DNA from: Bacteroidales bacterium
Lineage (GTDB): Bacteria; Bacteroidota; Bacteroidia; Bacteroidales; Marinifilaceae
Direction of reading: 5' to 3'
Assembly: GCA_015061245.1 (NCBI GenBank)
Contig: SUWY01000001.1
Location: 62,001-126,000, forward strand
Length of the DNA: 64,000 nucleotides
The translations under genes and the position numbers were made by a program. The notes under the pieces were generated by a model. The model did not search any database, was not told the origin of the DNA, and saw only the letters and a list, made by a program, of their open reading frames with translations. Shown here in pieces: positions 25,905 to 33,309 of this stretch (its first letter is position 1; every line of letters starts with the position of its first letter).

Positions 25905-27368
25905 TTATCTGTTCTCTTCACGAATTGCAGCCTCCTTCTCGCTATCAGGAATTGGGAATGTATATCCCTTTGTCACATGTAAGCTTTCAGGATTGTTTGG
26001 CAAATACTCTTGATTTAGACGTTTGTATAAGAAGAACATAATTCCCTCGCTCAAGAACTCCTTTTGGTACTCCTCTATAAGAACTGAATAGAAGTCTGCG
26101 GGATCGGTTGTTAGGATCTTTGCTCCTCTTGCCTTTCTAACCTCGTTAATAGCATCGATAGTAAAGAAACTCTGCTTTTGATACTCACACTCTGCAATGA
26201 TAAGGTACATCTCTGATAGACGCATGATAGGCATTTTGTTAGCGTAGTACATATTTGTTACGTTATCATCGGTAGAGTTTGGATTGTCTCGTGGAGTTCC
26301 ATACTTTTTGGTATATCTTCTACTTGTATATGCTCCGGTTCCGGCCTCAAAGTTATATGTGTATCGGTAATCATCTGAACGCAAATCACCGTAAAGAGCA
26401 TCGATAGTAGCCTCCTCAGAGTGGAATGCCGAGGTCAAATACTCAGGGTTGAAGTATGAGTCTGCCAAGTTAGATAACTTCTCATGGTTAAGAGCAAAGA
26501 TATGCTCGGGAGCAAAGCTGTTGTCAACTCCGTTTTGTAGATTCTCCTGAGTTGTCCATGAGAATGCCTGAGAGCCTGTTACTACTCGTGCGCATTGGTT
26601 TGCCATCTCATAGTTACCTGCCCACAAGTAGGCACGAGCCTGCAACGCCTTTACTGCATAGTAGTTAAAGTGGGTTTGTCTATTAATAAGGTATCCATTA
26701 TCCATAGACTCGTCAATAATCTCTCCGGTTTTAATTGGATCATTCTCAAGACAAGCCTCGGCAATAGCCAAATCCTCGTGAACCTTTGCCATTACCTCGT
26801 TAACTTTTAGTTGAGGAAAGGTTCCGGTAATTAGGGCTGTGCAGTATGGAATTGCAGCCTTTGTTGAATCGACAGCATAACTTACACCGAAACAACGCAA
26901 CAAATCAAAGTGCAATAGGGCACGAAGTCCGTATGCCTCTCCCTTGATAATGTTGTAGTTGTCGTTTGTAAATGTATTCTTTTGCGCATCGATTTGTGCA
27001 ATAATGTTGTTTACATTTGCAATAGAGTTATACATGTTTCTCCAGATACGGTCAATCATTCCCTTTGGAATTGCTTGGTCATATTTGAAGGCTACTGCAT
27101 CCTGGTAGCTGGCAGATGGGTAGTAGTCCCACTCCGATGCCATTACTCCCATCATTCCGAAGCGAAGCTCTTTAGCGTATGTGCTTTCGCTAATCATTGA
27201 GATATAGACTCCTGCAAGAGCCTCCTTAAATCCTGACTCGTTGCTAAGAAGTTCATCTCCCTTTACTTGTGAGTTTGGCTCAACGTCCAAAAAGTTCTCA
27301 CAACTTGTCAATATCAGCAATCCGGTTGCCAATATTGCTATAGGTTTTGTTATATTAAATATCTTCAT
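25905..27368 (-). CDS. SusD/RagB-family outer-membrane lipoprotein
   Basis: This 487-residue protein is a SusD homologue: lipoprotein signal ending in LTSC, then ENFLDVEPNSQVKGDEL, a typical start, TPR-like helices (GEAYGLRALLHFDLLRCFG, YYAVKALQARAYLWAG) and the conserved late segment MRLSEMYLIIAECEYQK, followed by YQKEFLSEGIMFFLYKRLN and FPIPDSE. It is encoded 18 nt after the SusC gene, with which it should form the surface import complex. The set of downstream genes (DUF4843-like, PKD-like, thioredoxin-fold) rather than glycosidases suggests a non-glycan ligand, perhaps peptides. Confidence 0.95.
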   Translation of the reverse strand: MKIFNITKPIAILATGLLILTSCENFLDVEPNSQVKGDELLSNESGFKEALAGVYISMISESTYAKELRFGMMGVMASEWDYYPSASYQDAVAFKYDQAIPKGMIDRIWRNMYNSIANVNNIIAQIDAQKNTFTNDNYNIIKGEAYGLRALLHFDLLRCFGVSYAVDSTKAAIPYCTALITGTFPQLKVNEVMAKVHEDLAIAEACLENDPIKTGEIIDESMDNGYLINRQTHFNYYAVKALQARAYLWAGNYEMANQCARVVTGSQAFSWTTQENLQNGVDNSFAPEHIFALNHEKLSNLADSYFNPEYLTSAFHSEEATIDALYGDLRSDDYRYTYNFEAGTGAYTSRRYTKKYGTPRDNPNSTDDNVTNMYYANKMPIMRLSEMYLIIAECEYQKQSFFTIDAINEVRKARGAKILTTDPADFYSVLIEEYQKEFLSEGIMFFLYKRLNQEYLPNNPESLHVTKGYTFPIPDSEKEAAIREENR

Positions 27369-27386
27369 ACTTTAATGGTGTTAATA

Positions 27387-30300
27387 TTAGAATGTTGCAG
27401 ATACAGCTACAGAGCAGTTGCGAGCAAATGGATAGCCTGTTCCACGCTCTGTTTTAACTGTAGAGATTCTACAAATATCATTCATATAGAAATTAACCTT
27501 CAATCTCTCAATTCCTGCCTTTCTAATGTTCAAGAATTTAAAGTCGTAGTAAAGATTCAATGATGAGAATTGAAGCTCATTGTTCTTTTCAACAAATCTT
27601 GATGTTGCGTATGTTGTTGTTGGTGTAGATGTAATCTTCTTGAATGTAGCAATATCACCAGGATTTTGCCATGTGCTTGAGAATACACGTCTATCAACGT
27701 TGTATGCAATATCAACATTCTCTACCTTGTCAACCAATGTCTGGTTGTAATAATCTCCTCCAAGTCTGTAGCTGAATGAGATATTGAATCCAAATCCTTT
27801 GTACTCTCCACTTACGCCAAAGTTACCACGTACTTTGTGATTTGAATCTCCACCTACAATATAGTCGTCAGAACTCCAATCGTATGTTGTTGAACCATCC
27901 TTCTTTACGAACAACTCACGTCCGGTAATTGGGTCGATTCCCAATGATTTAACAACCCAGATAACACTCATTGATTGTCCCTCCTCGTAACGGGTCAATG
28001 GTGCTGTTGTGCTGTTAGCATCTTGAGAGTCGTTAAATGACTTAAGGGCATCGCTTATGTTTTGAATTTCATTGCGGTTGTGTCCCAATGTTCCGTTAAT
28101 ATTGATATATGCCTGTTTCTTAGGATTGTTATATACTCTCCAGTTGATGGTAGCATCGATACCCTTATTTACAACGTTACCCAAGTTTCCTTTGTAGCTG
28201 GTAAATCCGGCAGATGTTGGAAGAGTGATAGGAATCAACTGATCCTCGGTTGTACTTACATATCCGTCAACACGCATATTTAGGTTATTGGCAATACCCA
28301 AATCCAATCCAATGTTGATATCCTGTGTCTGTTGCCATTTCAACTCGTCGTTAGCAAGAGCCATCAAATATGCTCCACTGATGTTGTCGTACATAAGGTC
28401 TTGATAGAACTTATAGGTGCTCATAGCCTGATATGGGTCGAAGCTCTGGCTACCGGTGTATCCAATAGAACCACGAAGTTTGAACTGTGTCAACCATGCC
28501 ACATTCTCCATAAAGTGCTCTTTGTGAAGATTCCATCCAATACCTGCAGCCCAGAATGTACCCCAACGCTTGTTGGCTCCGAAGATAGAAGATCCTGATG
28601 CACGGAAACTTACGTCGGCCAAGTAGCGGTCATCGTATGAGTAGTTTGCAGATCCAATGAATCCAATCTCACGGGTAATTGACTCGCTTCCTGTTGGAAC
28701 ACCATTGTCTGCGTATTGCTTAGCAAATGTAATGTGGTCAACACGGTTGTTCATGAATCCCCATGCGGTCATTCCAACTTGATCCGAATTTGATGTTGCA
28801 AGGTTGTAACCTCCATTGATGAAGATCATGTGCTTTTTAATTGTCTTAGACCAGTTTGCAGTCAAGTCAATTGACAAACGTTCAGAAACTCCATTAGTCT
28901 TGGTGTAGCTACCACGCTTGTAGTACATATCGCCTGTCCATTCATTAAAGTTTGTGTGGTTTCCAGGCAAGAAATTGTCGCTTGAGTTTGTTCTGTAACT
29001 ATATCCAAGACGTCCGGTCAAGCGAAGATTCTTGTGAGCCTGCCACTCAATGTAGAAGTTTTCTACAATCTCTGTATAACGAGACTCATTCTTAGTTCCC
29101 AATGTTGCATTGTACAATGGGTTGTAGTAGATACGTGCTGCAGCTCCATAACCTGAAGGTTGGAATCTTCCTAATACCTTATTTATATTACCATTCTCAT
29201 CGTATGGCTTATAGTATGGGTTCAAACGTGCATACTCAGAGAATGAACCGTATGGAGACTCAAATGCCTTATTGTGAGTAACACTCAATGAGTTTCTGAA
29301 CATCAAGTTCTTTACTCTATAAGACAAGGTAATGTTTCCCTGCATTGTGGTACGGTCAGATCCCTTCATTGCTCCTGCAATGTTGTTGTACATGATTGTT
29401 GCTCCGTAACGCATAGCATCGTCACCACCCTCGAAGAATAGGGTGTGTTTGTTTCCAACTCCTACACGAAGAGGTTTTGACAACCAGTATGTATTAACAC
29501 CTGACTCAACGTTCTTTAACAACTCATTATATTGTTGGTCAAGAGCTTGCTGATGCGAAGGTGAATTTGATGAGTAACGACCTGCATTCAACTCAACCTC
29601 CAACTTTTCACGTGCATTTGTCAAGTCGTACGATGTAAGGTCAGGCATCTCAACGCTAACATTACCCTGATAGTTTACACGCAATGTTCCTGATGTAGGA
29701 GCAACTGTCTCAATAACGACAACTCCGTTTGCAGCTTTAGAACCATAAATAGCCTTAGCAGCAGCATCTTTCAAGATAGTTACCGATGCAACGCGGTTCA
29801 TATCCAAGTCGAATACTGCAGTCTTTGTTGTCTCGAATCCATCAAGAATGAACAATGGCTCGTTAGGATTACCATCGTACTCTCCCTGAAGACCTGCGAA
29901 TGAAGATTTACCACGAATGTTAATCTCGTTGAATTGGTTAGGGTTAGATCCCAACTCGTAGCTATCGCCTACGATGAATGCAGGGTCAATATTCTTCAAA
30001 CTCTCAATAACGTTTTGGTTACCAATAGCCTGCAACTCCTTTGCTGTAACAGTAACAGCACTTCCGGTGAAGCTCTCCATTGAGCGGTTAAAGTAACCTG
30101 TTACAACGGTCTCTTTCAACATTTGCGATGTCTCGACCAATGTCACCTCAAGTGGCTTTGTAGGATTTGCAACCTTTACCTCTTGTGTTTCGTAACCTAT
30201 ACTTGAAACTACGATTACCATGTTTGGAGTCCATGGACAGCTTAATTCGAACTTACCATCGATATCTGCTGCAACTCCAATAGCCGGAGTCTCCTTAAGA

Positions 30301-30551
30301 TATACAGATGCTCCGATTACAGATAATCCGTTTTCATCTATAACAGTTCCCCTGATAGTAACCAATGGCATGGTTTGGGAACTTTGTACAGAAGTGGTTG
30401 ATACTGGGTTCATGCCCACTGCACGCACACTTCTTGTCGAATCCTGTTGCGCAAAAACCTGATTTAGGCCAAAGAGCAACATAATGGCGGTTAGAGATAC
30501 TAAGCGCACCATCTTTTCATGAAATTTTCTCATTCGGCAATTTTTATTCAT
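27387..30551 (-). CDS. SusC/RagA-family TonB-dependent transporter
   Basis: The 1054-residue protein has a signal peptide after a charged N-terminus (cleavage near FGLNQVFAQ), a Ser/Thr-rich linker, a carboxypeptidase-regulatory-like domain (about 68-150, VTIRGTVIDENGLSVIGAS), a TonB-box-like TVVTGYFNRSMESFTGSA segment, a plug domain (about 160-290 with ILDGFETTKTAVFDLDMNRV and ILKDAAAKAIYGSKAANGV) and a barrel ending in NCSVAVSATF. The SusC signature variant GYFNRSMES (instead of GYGTQ) is shared with a subset of RagA-like proteins. No STN domain is present. It is the first gene of operon 2. Its 270-nt upstream region contains two operator-like palindromes but only a weak promoter match (TTTT, 20 nt, TAATTTTA at 30589-30582). 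Confidence 0.95.
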   Translation of the reverse strand: MNKNCRMRKFHEKMVRLVSLTAIMLLFGLNQVFAQQDSTRSVRAVGMNPVSTTSVQSSQTMPLVTIRGTVIDENGLSVIGASVYLKETPAIGVAADIDGKFELSCPWTPNMVIVVSSIGYETQEVKVANPTKPLEVTLVETSQMLKETVVTGYFNRSMESFTGSAVTVTAKELQAIGNQNVIESLKNIDPAFIVGDSYELGSNPNQFNEINIRGKSSFAGLQGEYDGNPNEPLFILDGFETTKTAVFDLDMNRVASVTILKDAAAKAIYGSKAANGVVVIETVAPTSGTLRVNYQGNVSVEMPDLTSYDLTNAREKLEVELNAGRYSSNSPSHQQALDQQYNELLKNVESGVNTYWLSKPLRVGVGNKHTLFFEGGDDAMRYGATIMYNNIAGAMKGSDRTTMQGNITLSYRVKNLMFRNSLSVTHNKAFESPYGSFSEYARLNPYYKPYDENGNINKVLGRFQPSGYGAAARIYYNPLYNATLGTKNESRYTEIVENFYIEWQAHKNLRLTGRLGYSYRTNSSDNFLPGNHTNFNEWTGDMYYKRGSYTKTNGVSERLSIDLTANWSKTIKKHMIFINGGYNLATSNSDQVGMTAWGFMNNRVDHITFAKQYADNGVPTGSESITREIGFIGSANYSYDDRYLADVSFRASGSSIFGANKRWGTFWAAGIGWNLHKEHFMENVAWLTQFKLRGSIGYTGSQSFDPYQAMSTYKFYQDLMYDNISGAYLMALANDELKWQQTQDINIGLDLGIANNLNMRVDGYVSTTEDQLIPITLPTSAGFTSYKGNLGNVVNKGIDATINWRVYNNPKKQAYININGTLGHNRNEIQNISDALKSFNDSQDANSTTAPLTRYEEGQSMSVIWVVKSLGIDPITGRELFVKKDGSTTYDWSSDDYIVGGDSNHKVRGNFGVSGEYKGFGFNISFSYRLGGDYYNQTLVDKVENVDIAYNVDRRVFSSTWQNPGDIATFKKITSTPTTTYATSRFVEKNNELQFSSLNLYYDFKFLNIRKAGIERLKVNFYMNDICRISTVKTERGTGYPFARNCSVAVSATF

Positions 30552-30675
30552 TAATACTCATTTAATACATTTTATGGCGCGTAAAATTAATAATATTGAC
30601 TCGTTATCGAAAAGAAAATTAACATAAATTGTATGAATAAGGGGTGTAAATTTCTTTTTTTATTGTGTTCCAGTA

Positions 30676-30707
30676 TGTTAAAATGGCAAAATTGTCGTAT
30701 TTTAACA
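30676..30707. promoter_or_regulatory. 9-bp inverted repeat upstream of SusC (candidate operator)
   Basis: TGTTAAAAT (30676-30684) and ATTTTAACA (30699-30707) are perfect inverted repeats with a 14-nt spacer, the geometry of a dimer-binding site. The site is about 130 nt upstream of the SusC ATG. No regulator gene is adjacent. There is no T tract, so it is not a terminator. Confidence 0.4.
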
Positions 30708-30764
30708 CAATTATAAGGTCTTACAGCCCTATTTAGTTCACATTTAGTCCTTTTTTAGTGGTTA

Positions 30765-30776
30765 GAAAACGTTTTC
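30765..30776. promoter_or_regulatory. LacI-type palindrome GAAAACGTTTTC
   Basis: A perfect 12-bp palindrome with a central CG, as in operators of LacI/GalR-family regulators, lies about 215 nt upstream of the SusC start and 50 nt after the CoA-transferase stop. No such regulator is encoded in the window, so the assignment rests on form alone. Confidence 0.35.
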
Positions 30777-30824
30777 GAATCCCCTTTTTTGTCGTTTTTG
30801 GAGCGACAATTGCTGTTTTTGAAA

Positions 30825-32129
30825 CTATTTCTGGTATAAAAAATGGGATCCGAATCGCTTGAAAGCGCACCTCTCCAGTTCTTCCCTATGGTCGGGGTGT
30901 GCAATCTTGATTAGCTCTTTTGCGCGGGCTTGGAGAGTCTTACCATAAAGGTCTGCAATCCCGTGTTCCGTAACAATGTAGTGAAGATCCTGACGAGGAG
31001 TGGTTATAGCTGCTCCCGGGCTTAAAACCGGAACAATTTTACTAATACCCTTATTTGTGACCGATGGCATTGCAAATATAGCCTTTCCGCCCTTTGAGTT
31101 GTTGGCTCCAAGAACAAACTCAAGCTGTCCTCCACAACCGCTGAACTGTGTGGTGCCTAATGACTCTGCATTGACCTGACCTGTCAAATCTATCTCGATG
31201 GCTGCATTGATGGCAACAACCTTTGGATTTTTAGCAATAATTCCAGGGTTGTTTGTATATGCAACCTCGCGCATTACAATTGCAGGGTTGTTGTCAACAA
31301 AGGAGTATAAATTAGTGCTCCCCATAATGAACGAGGCCACTATCTTGCCTCTATCGATAGACTTGTTCATGTTATTTATAACCCCCTTTTCGCACAATGG
31401 AACAATACCATCCGAAAACATCTCGGTGTGTATTCCTAAGTCTCGGTGGTTCTGAAGGTTCTCGAGAATAGCGTTGGGAAGGTTTCCAATGCCGAGCTGC
31501 AGCGTCGAGCCGTCCTCAATAAGTGATGCACAGTTTGCTGCAATCTGAAGTTCAACCTCTCCGCATACACCGGGATTTACGGAGCAAATCGGACTCTCGT
31601 CATAACACAGGGCATCGAACTTTGAGAGGTGAATTGTTGCATCGCCAAATGTGCGAGGCATATTGGGGTTAATAACTCCTATTACTCTCTCTGCTACCTC
31701 GATTGCGGCAAAATTTGTCTCTACAGATATTCCTAACGAAACATATCCATGTTTATCCGGAGCAGATACCATAACGATTGCAGTTGTTGGCTTTAATGCT
31801 CCATACCTGATTGCATTGGCTGATTCCCCTAAACTTATTGAGATATAGCCTGCATGGCCTTTGTTTACACAATTACGTATATTGCCTCCGGTGTATATAA
31901 CCTCGGTGTTAAATATTCCTGCAACATTGGGGTCGGTGAATGGAGTTTCACCAACGTTGTGCATATATTGGATTATAACATTCTCGATTTCATGGGCGAG
32001 GCCTCGCTCATAAAGAGCATTGGCAATTGTTATAGGAAATGTGGCTGTTCCTGAAAAGTGAATACGCTCACCGCTCTTAATCATTTTGACAGCCTCGGCT
32101 GCCGATCTGTAAATTGGCTCATTAATCAT
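30825..32129 (-). CDS. Acetyl-CoA hydrolase/CoA-transferase family enzyme
   Basis: This 434-residue protein belongs to the family of acetyl-CoA hydrolases, succinate:acetate CoA-transferases and 4-hydroxybutyrate CoA-transferases. The N-terminal half has GERIHFSGTATFP, and the C-terminal half has LQLGIGNLPNAIL and the motif IHTEMFSDG, whose Glu is the expected CoA-accepting catalytic residue, plus the late TEHGIADLYGKT segment typical of the family. It moves CoA between acyl groups in amino-acid or carboxylate fermentation; the precise acyl substrate cannot be told. The start is set at ATG 32129: an extension to TTG 32138 would run into the promoter at 32136-32166, and the transcript probably begins only a few bases before this ATG. 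Confidence 0.88.
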   Translation of the reverse strand: MINEPIYRSAAEAVKMIKSGERIHFSGTATFPITIANALYERGLAHEIENVIIQYMHNVGETPFTDPNVAGIFNTEVIYTGGNIRNCVNKGHAGYISISLGESANAIRYGALKPTTAIVMVSAPDKHGYVSLGISVETNFAAIEVAERVIGVINPNMPRTFGDATIHLSKFDALCYDESPICSVNPGVCGEVELQIAANCASLIEDGSTLQLGIGNLPNAILENLQNHRDLGIHTEMFSDGIVPLCEKGVINNMNKSIDRGKIVASFIMGSTNLYSFVDNNPAIVMREVAYTNNPGIIAKNPKVVAINAAIEIDLTGQVNAESLGTTQFSGCGGQLEFVLGANNSKGGKAIFAMPSVTNKGISKIVPVLSPGAAITTPRQDLHYIVTEHGIADLYGKTLQARAKELIKIAHPDHREELERCAFKRFGSHFLYQK

Positions 32130-32135
32130 GGGGCG

Positions 32136-32166
32136 CAAAATTAGTTTAATTGACTAATATGGCAAA
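32136..32166 (-). promoter_or_regulatory. Promoter of the CoA-transferase gene
   Basis: On the minus strand TTTG (32166-32163), 19 nt and TAATTTTG (32143-32136) match the Bacteroidota consensus exactly. The -7 element ends only 6 nt before the ATG at 32129, so the mRNA should be leaderless or nearly so. Confidence 0.8.
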
Positions 32167-32242
32167 ATTATTACTCAAAAATTGGTCTGATTCGAATTTT
32201 AGTGCTTTATTTGCAATTACAAATTCTAAATATATGATAGAT

Positions 32243-32923
32243 ATGAAAAAGTTTTTTATTATTTTGATAGTGAGCGTATTTGTAGCTTTGCCTTTGGCTG
32301 CACAGATGAGTGAAACCCCATGTGTTGAGGTTGTAGGATACGCTTCAGCCGAGGTTGAACCAAATGAGATTTGGGTAAAAGTGACCATAGATGAGAGGGA
32401 GTCGAACTCGAGGGTGCGTTTGATTGATTTAGAGAGAAAGATGTTGTCAATTCTCAATGAAATGGGTGTTGATACTGAGACATCGCTATTTGTAGATGGC
32501 TTTTCAGGTACAAACTATAAGCGTAATAATGGAGTGTTGTATAAGAACTATACATTGAAATTGACAAGCGCAGAGCAGGTGGCTGAGGCGTTTGATAAGT
32601 TGCAAGATGCCGGTATTAACAGATTGTCAGTGACAAAAACCGGTAGAAGCGATGTTGCTGAGCTAAAGAGCAAGTTGCGTGTTGAGGCAATGAAGAGTGC
32701 TAAGGCAAGGGCTGAGGAGCTTGCAGGGGCAATAGGGCAGAGTGTTGGTATGGCAATCTATATTAATGATTATAATGTGGATAGTGCGCCAATGGTGTTT
32801 CGTGCTAAGGCGGCTTATTCGCTTAGTAATGATAGCGAAATTGTAGAGGAGAGTTATAGCGCTCCGGAGTTTACAAGCGTTAAGTTGGATTATCGGGTTA
32901 CGGTGAAGTTTGTCCTTTTATAA
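32243..32923 (+). CDS. SIMPL (DUF541) domain periplasmic protein
   Basis: The 226-residue protein starts at ATG 32243 with a clean signal peptide (MKKFFIILIVSVFVALPLAA); a longer frame to 32150 would add 31 residues with no signal character. The mature part is a SIMPL/DUF541 domain: VEVVGYASAEVEPNEIWVKV at the start, a central helix-rich stretch (KSKLRVEAMKSAKARAEELA) and the C-terminal YRVTVKFVLL strand. Bacterial members are periplasmic or outer-membrane proteins of unclear role, some tied to oxidative or membrane stress. It is divergent from the CoA-transferase gene. A heptanucleotide repeat starts within its stop codon. Confidence 0.87.
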   Translation: MKKFFIILIVSVFVALPLAAQMSETPCVEVVGYASAEVEPNEIWVKVTIDERESNSRVRLIDLERKMLSILNEMGVDTETSLFVDGFSGTNYKRNNGVLYKNYTLKLTSAEQVAEAFDKLQDAGINRLSVTKTGRSDVAELKSKLRVEAMKSAKARAEELAGAIGQSVGMAIYINDYNVDSAPMVFRAKAAYSLSNDSEIVEESYSAPEFTSVKLDYRVTVKFVLL

Positions 32924-32956
32924 TTAGGAATTAGGAATTAGAAATTAGGAATTAGG
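32922..32956. repeat. Heptanucleotide tandem repeat, five AATTAGG units
   Basis: Five consecutive 7-nt units, four AATTAGG and one AATTAGA, begin at the last two bases of the preceding stop codon. They belong to the same family as the runs at 19987, 33218 and 57955. Confidence 0.9.
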
Positions 32957-32976
32957 AAAAATCGTGCAAGGTGAGA

Positions 32977-33216
32977 GCAGAAGCCAAGTTTACTTGGATT
33001 ATGCCGAACCGCCGCCGATTTTGCGGCATTGCGCAGCAATGGCGAACACTAGTGCAAGCCGAACGCAGAAGGCAAACTTGTTTGCATTATGCTGAACCGA
33101 CGCTGCGGAGCGAATGCAGAAACCAAGTTTACTTGGGTTATGCTGAGCCGCGAGGAGTAGAAGCACACGAAGAGTGGTTAACCGCCGCCGATTTTGCGGA
33201 AACACGAAGTGTTTGC
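32977..33216. repeat. Intergenic island of 34-nt hairpin repeats
   Basis: This is the core of a 386-nt stretch without a credible gene. Three imperfect 34-nt units (32977-33010, 33065-33098, 33116-33149) share the frame GCAGAA, a small palindrome, then TTATGC and GAACC/GAGCC. The palindromes are CCAAGT-TT-ACTTGG, GCAAAC-TT-GTTTGC and CCAAGT-TT-ACTTGG, so units 1 and 2 differ by compensatory changes that keep pairing. An identical 19-mer (ACCGCCGCCGATTTTGCGG) occurs at 33008-33026 and 33181-33199. Further small hairpins are CATTGC-GCA-GCAATG (near 33027) and AAACAC-GAA-GTGTTT (near 33200). The GC content is higher than in the flanks. An 89-residue frame at 32971-33240 is made of the repeats and is not called as a gene. 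Confidence 0.75.
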
Positions 33217-33217
33217 G

Positions 33218-33301
33218 AATTAGGAATAGTGAACAGTTAGGAGTGAACAGTTAGGAGTGAATAGTTAGGAGTTAGCGAGTAAGTTGAAGAGGTGAAAAGT
33301 T
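33218..33301. repeat. Heptad tandem repeat with 14-nt higher-order unit
   Basis: AATTAGG, AATAGTG and then alternating AACAGTT/AGGAGTG heptads give an almost exact 14-nt repeat (three copies between 33232 and 33273) before decaying into AGGTGAA-like units. It ends 8 nt before the M13 peptidase ATG, so it probably lies in the leader of that gene. Confidence 0.8.
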
Positions 33302-33309
33302 AATTAATT

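Noticed and set aside
30780..30812. Hairpin TTGTCG/CGACAA as terminator of the CoA-transferase gene
   Set aside because: On the minus strand it is followed by A residues, not T, so it lacks the form of an intrinsic terminator.
32971..33240. An 89-residue open frame in the repeat island
   Set aside because: It is built from the 34-nt repeats (recurrent YAEP-like segments), has no signal or known motif and lies in non-coding repeat DNA.
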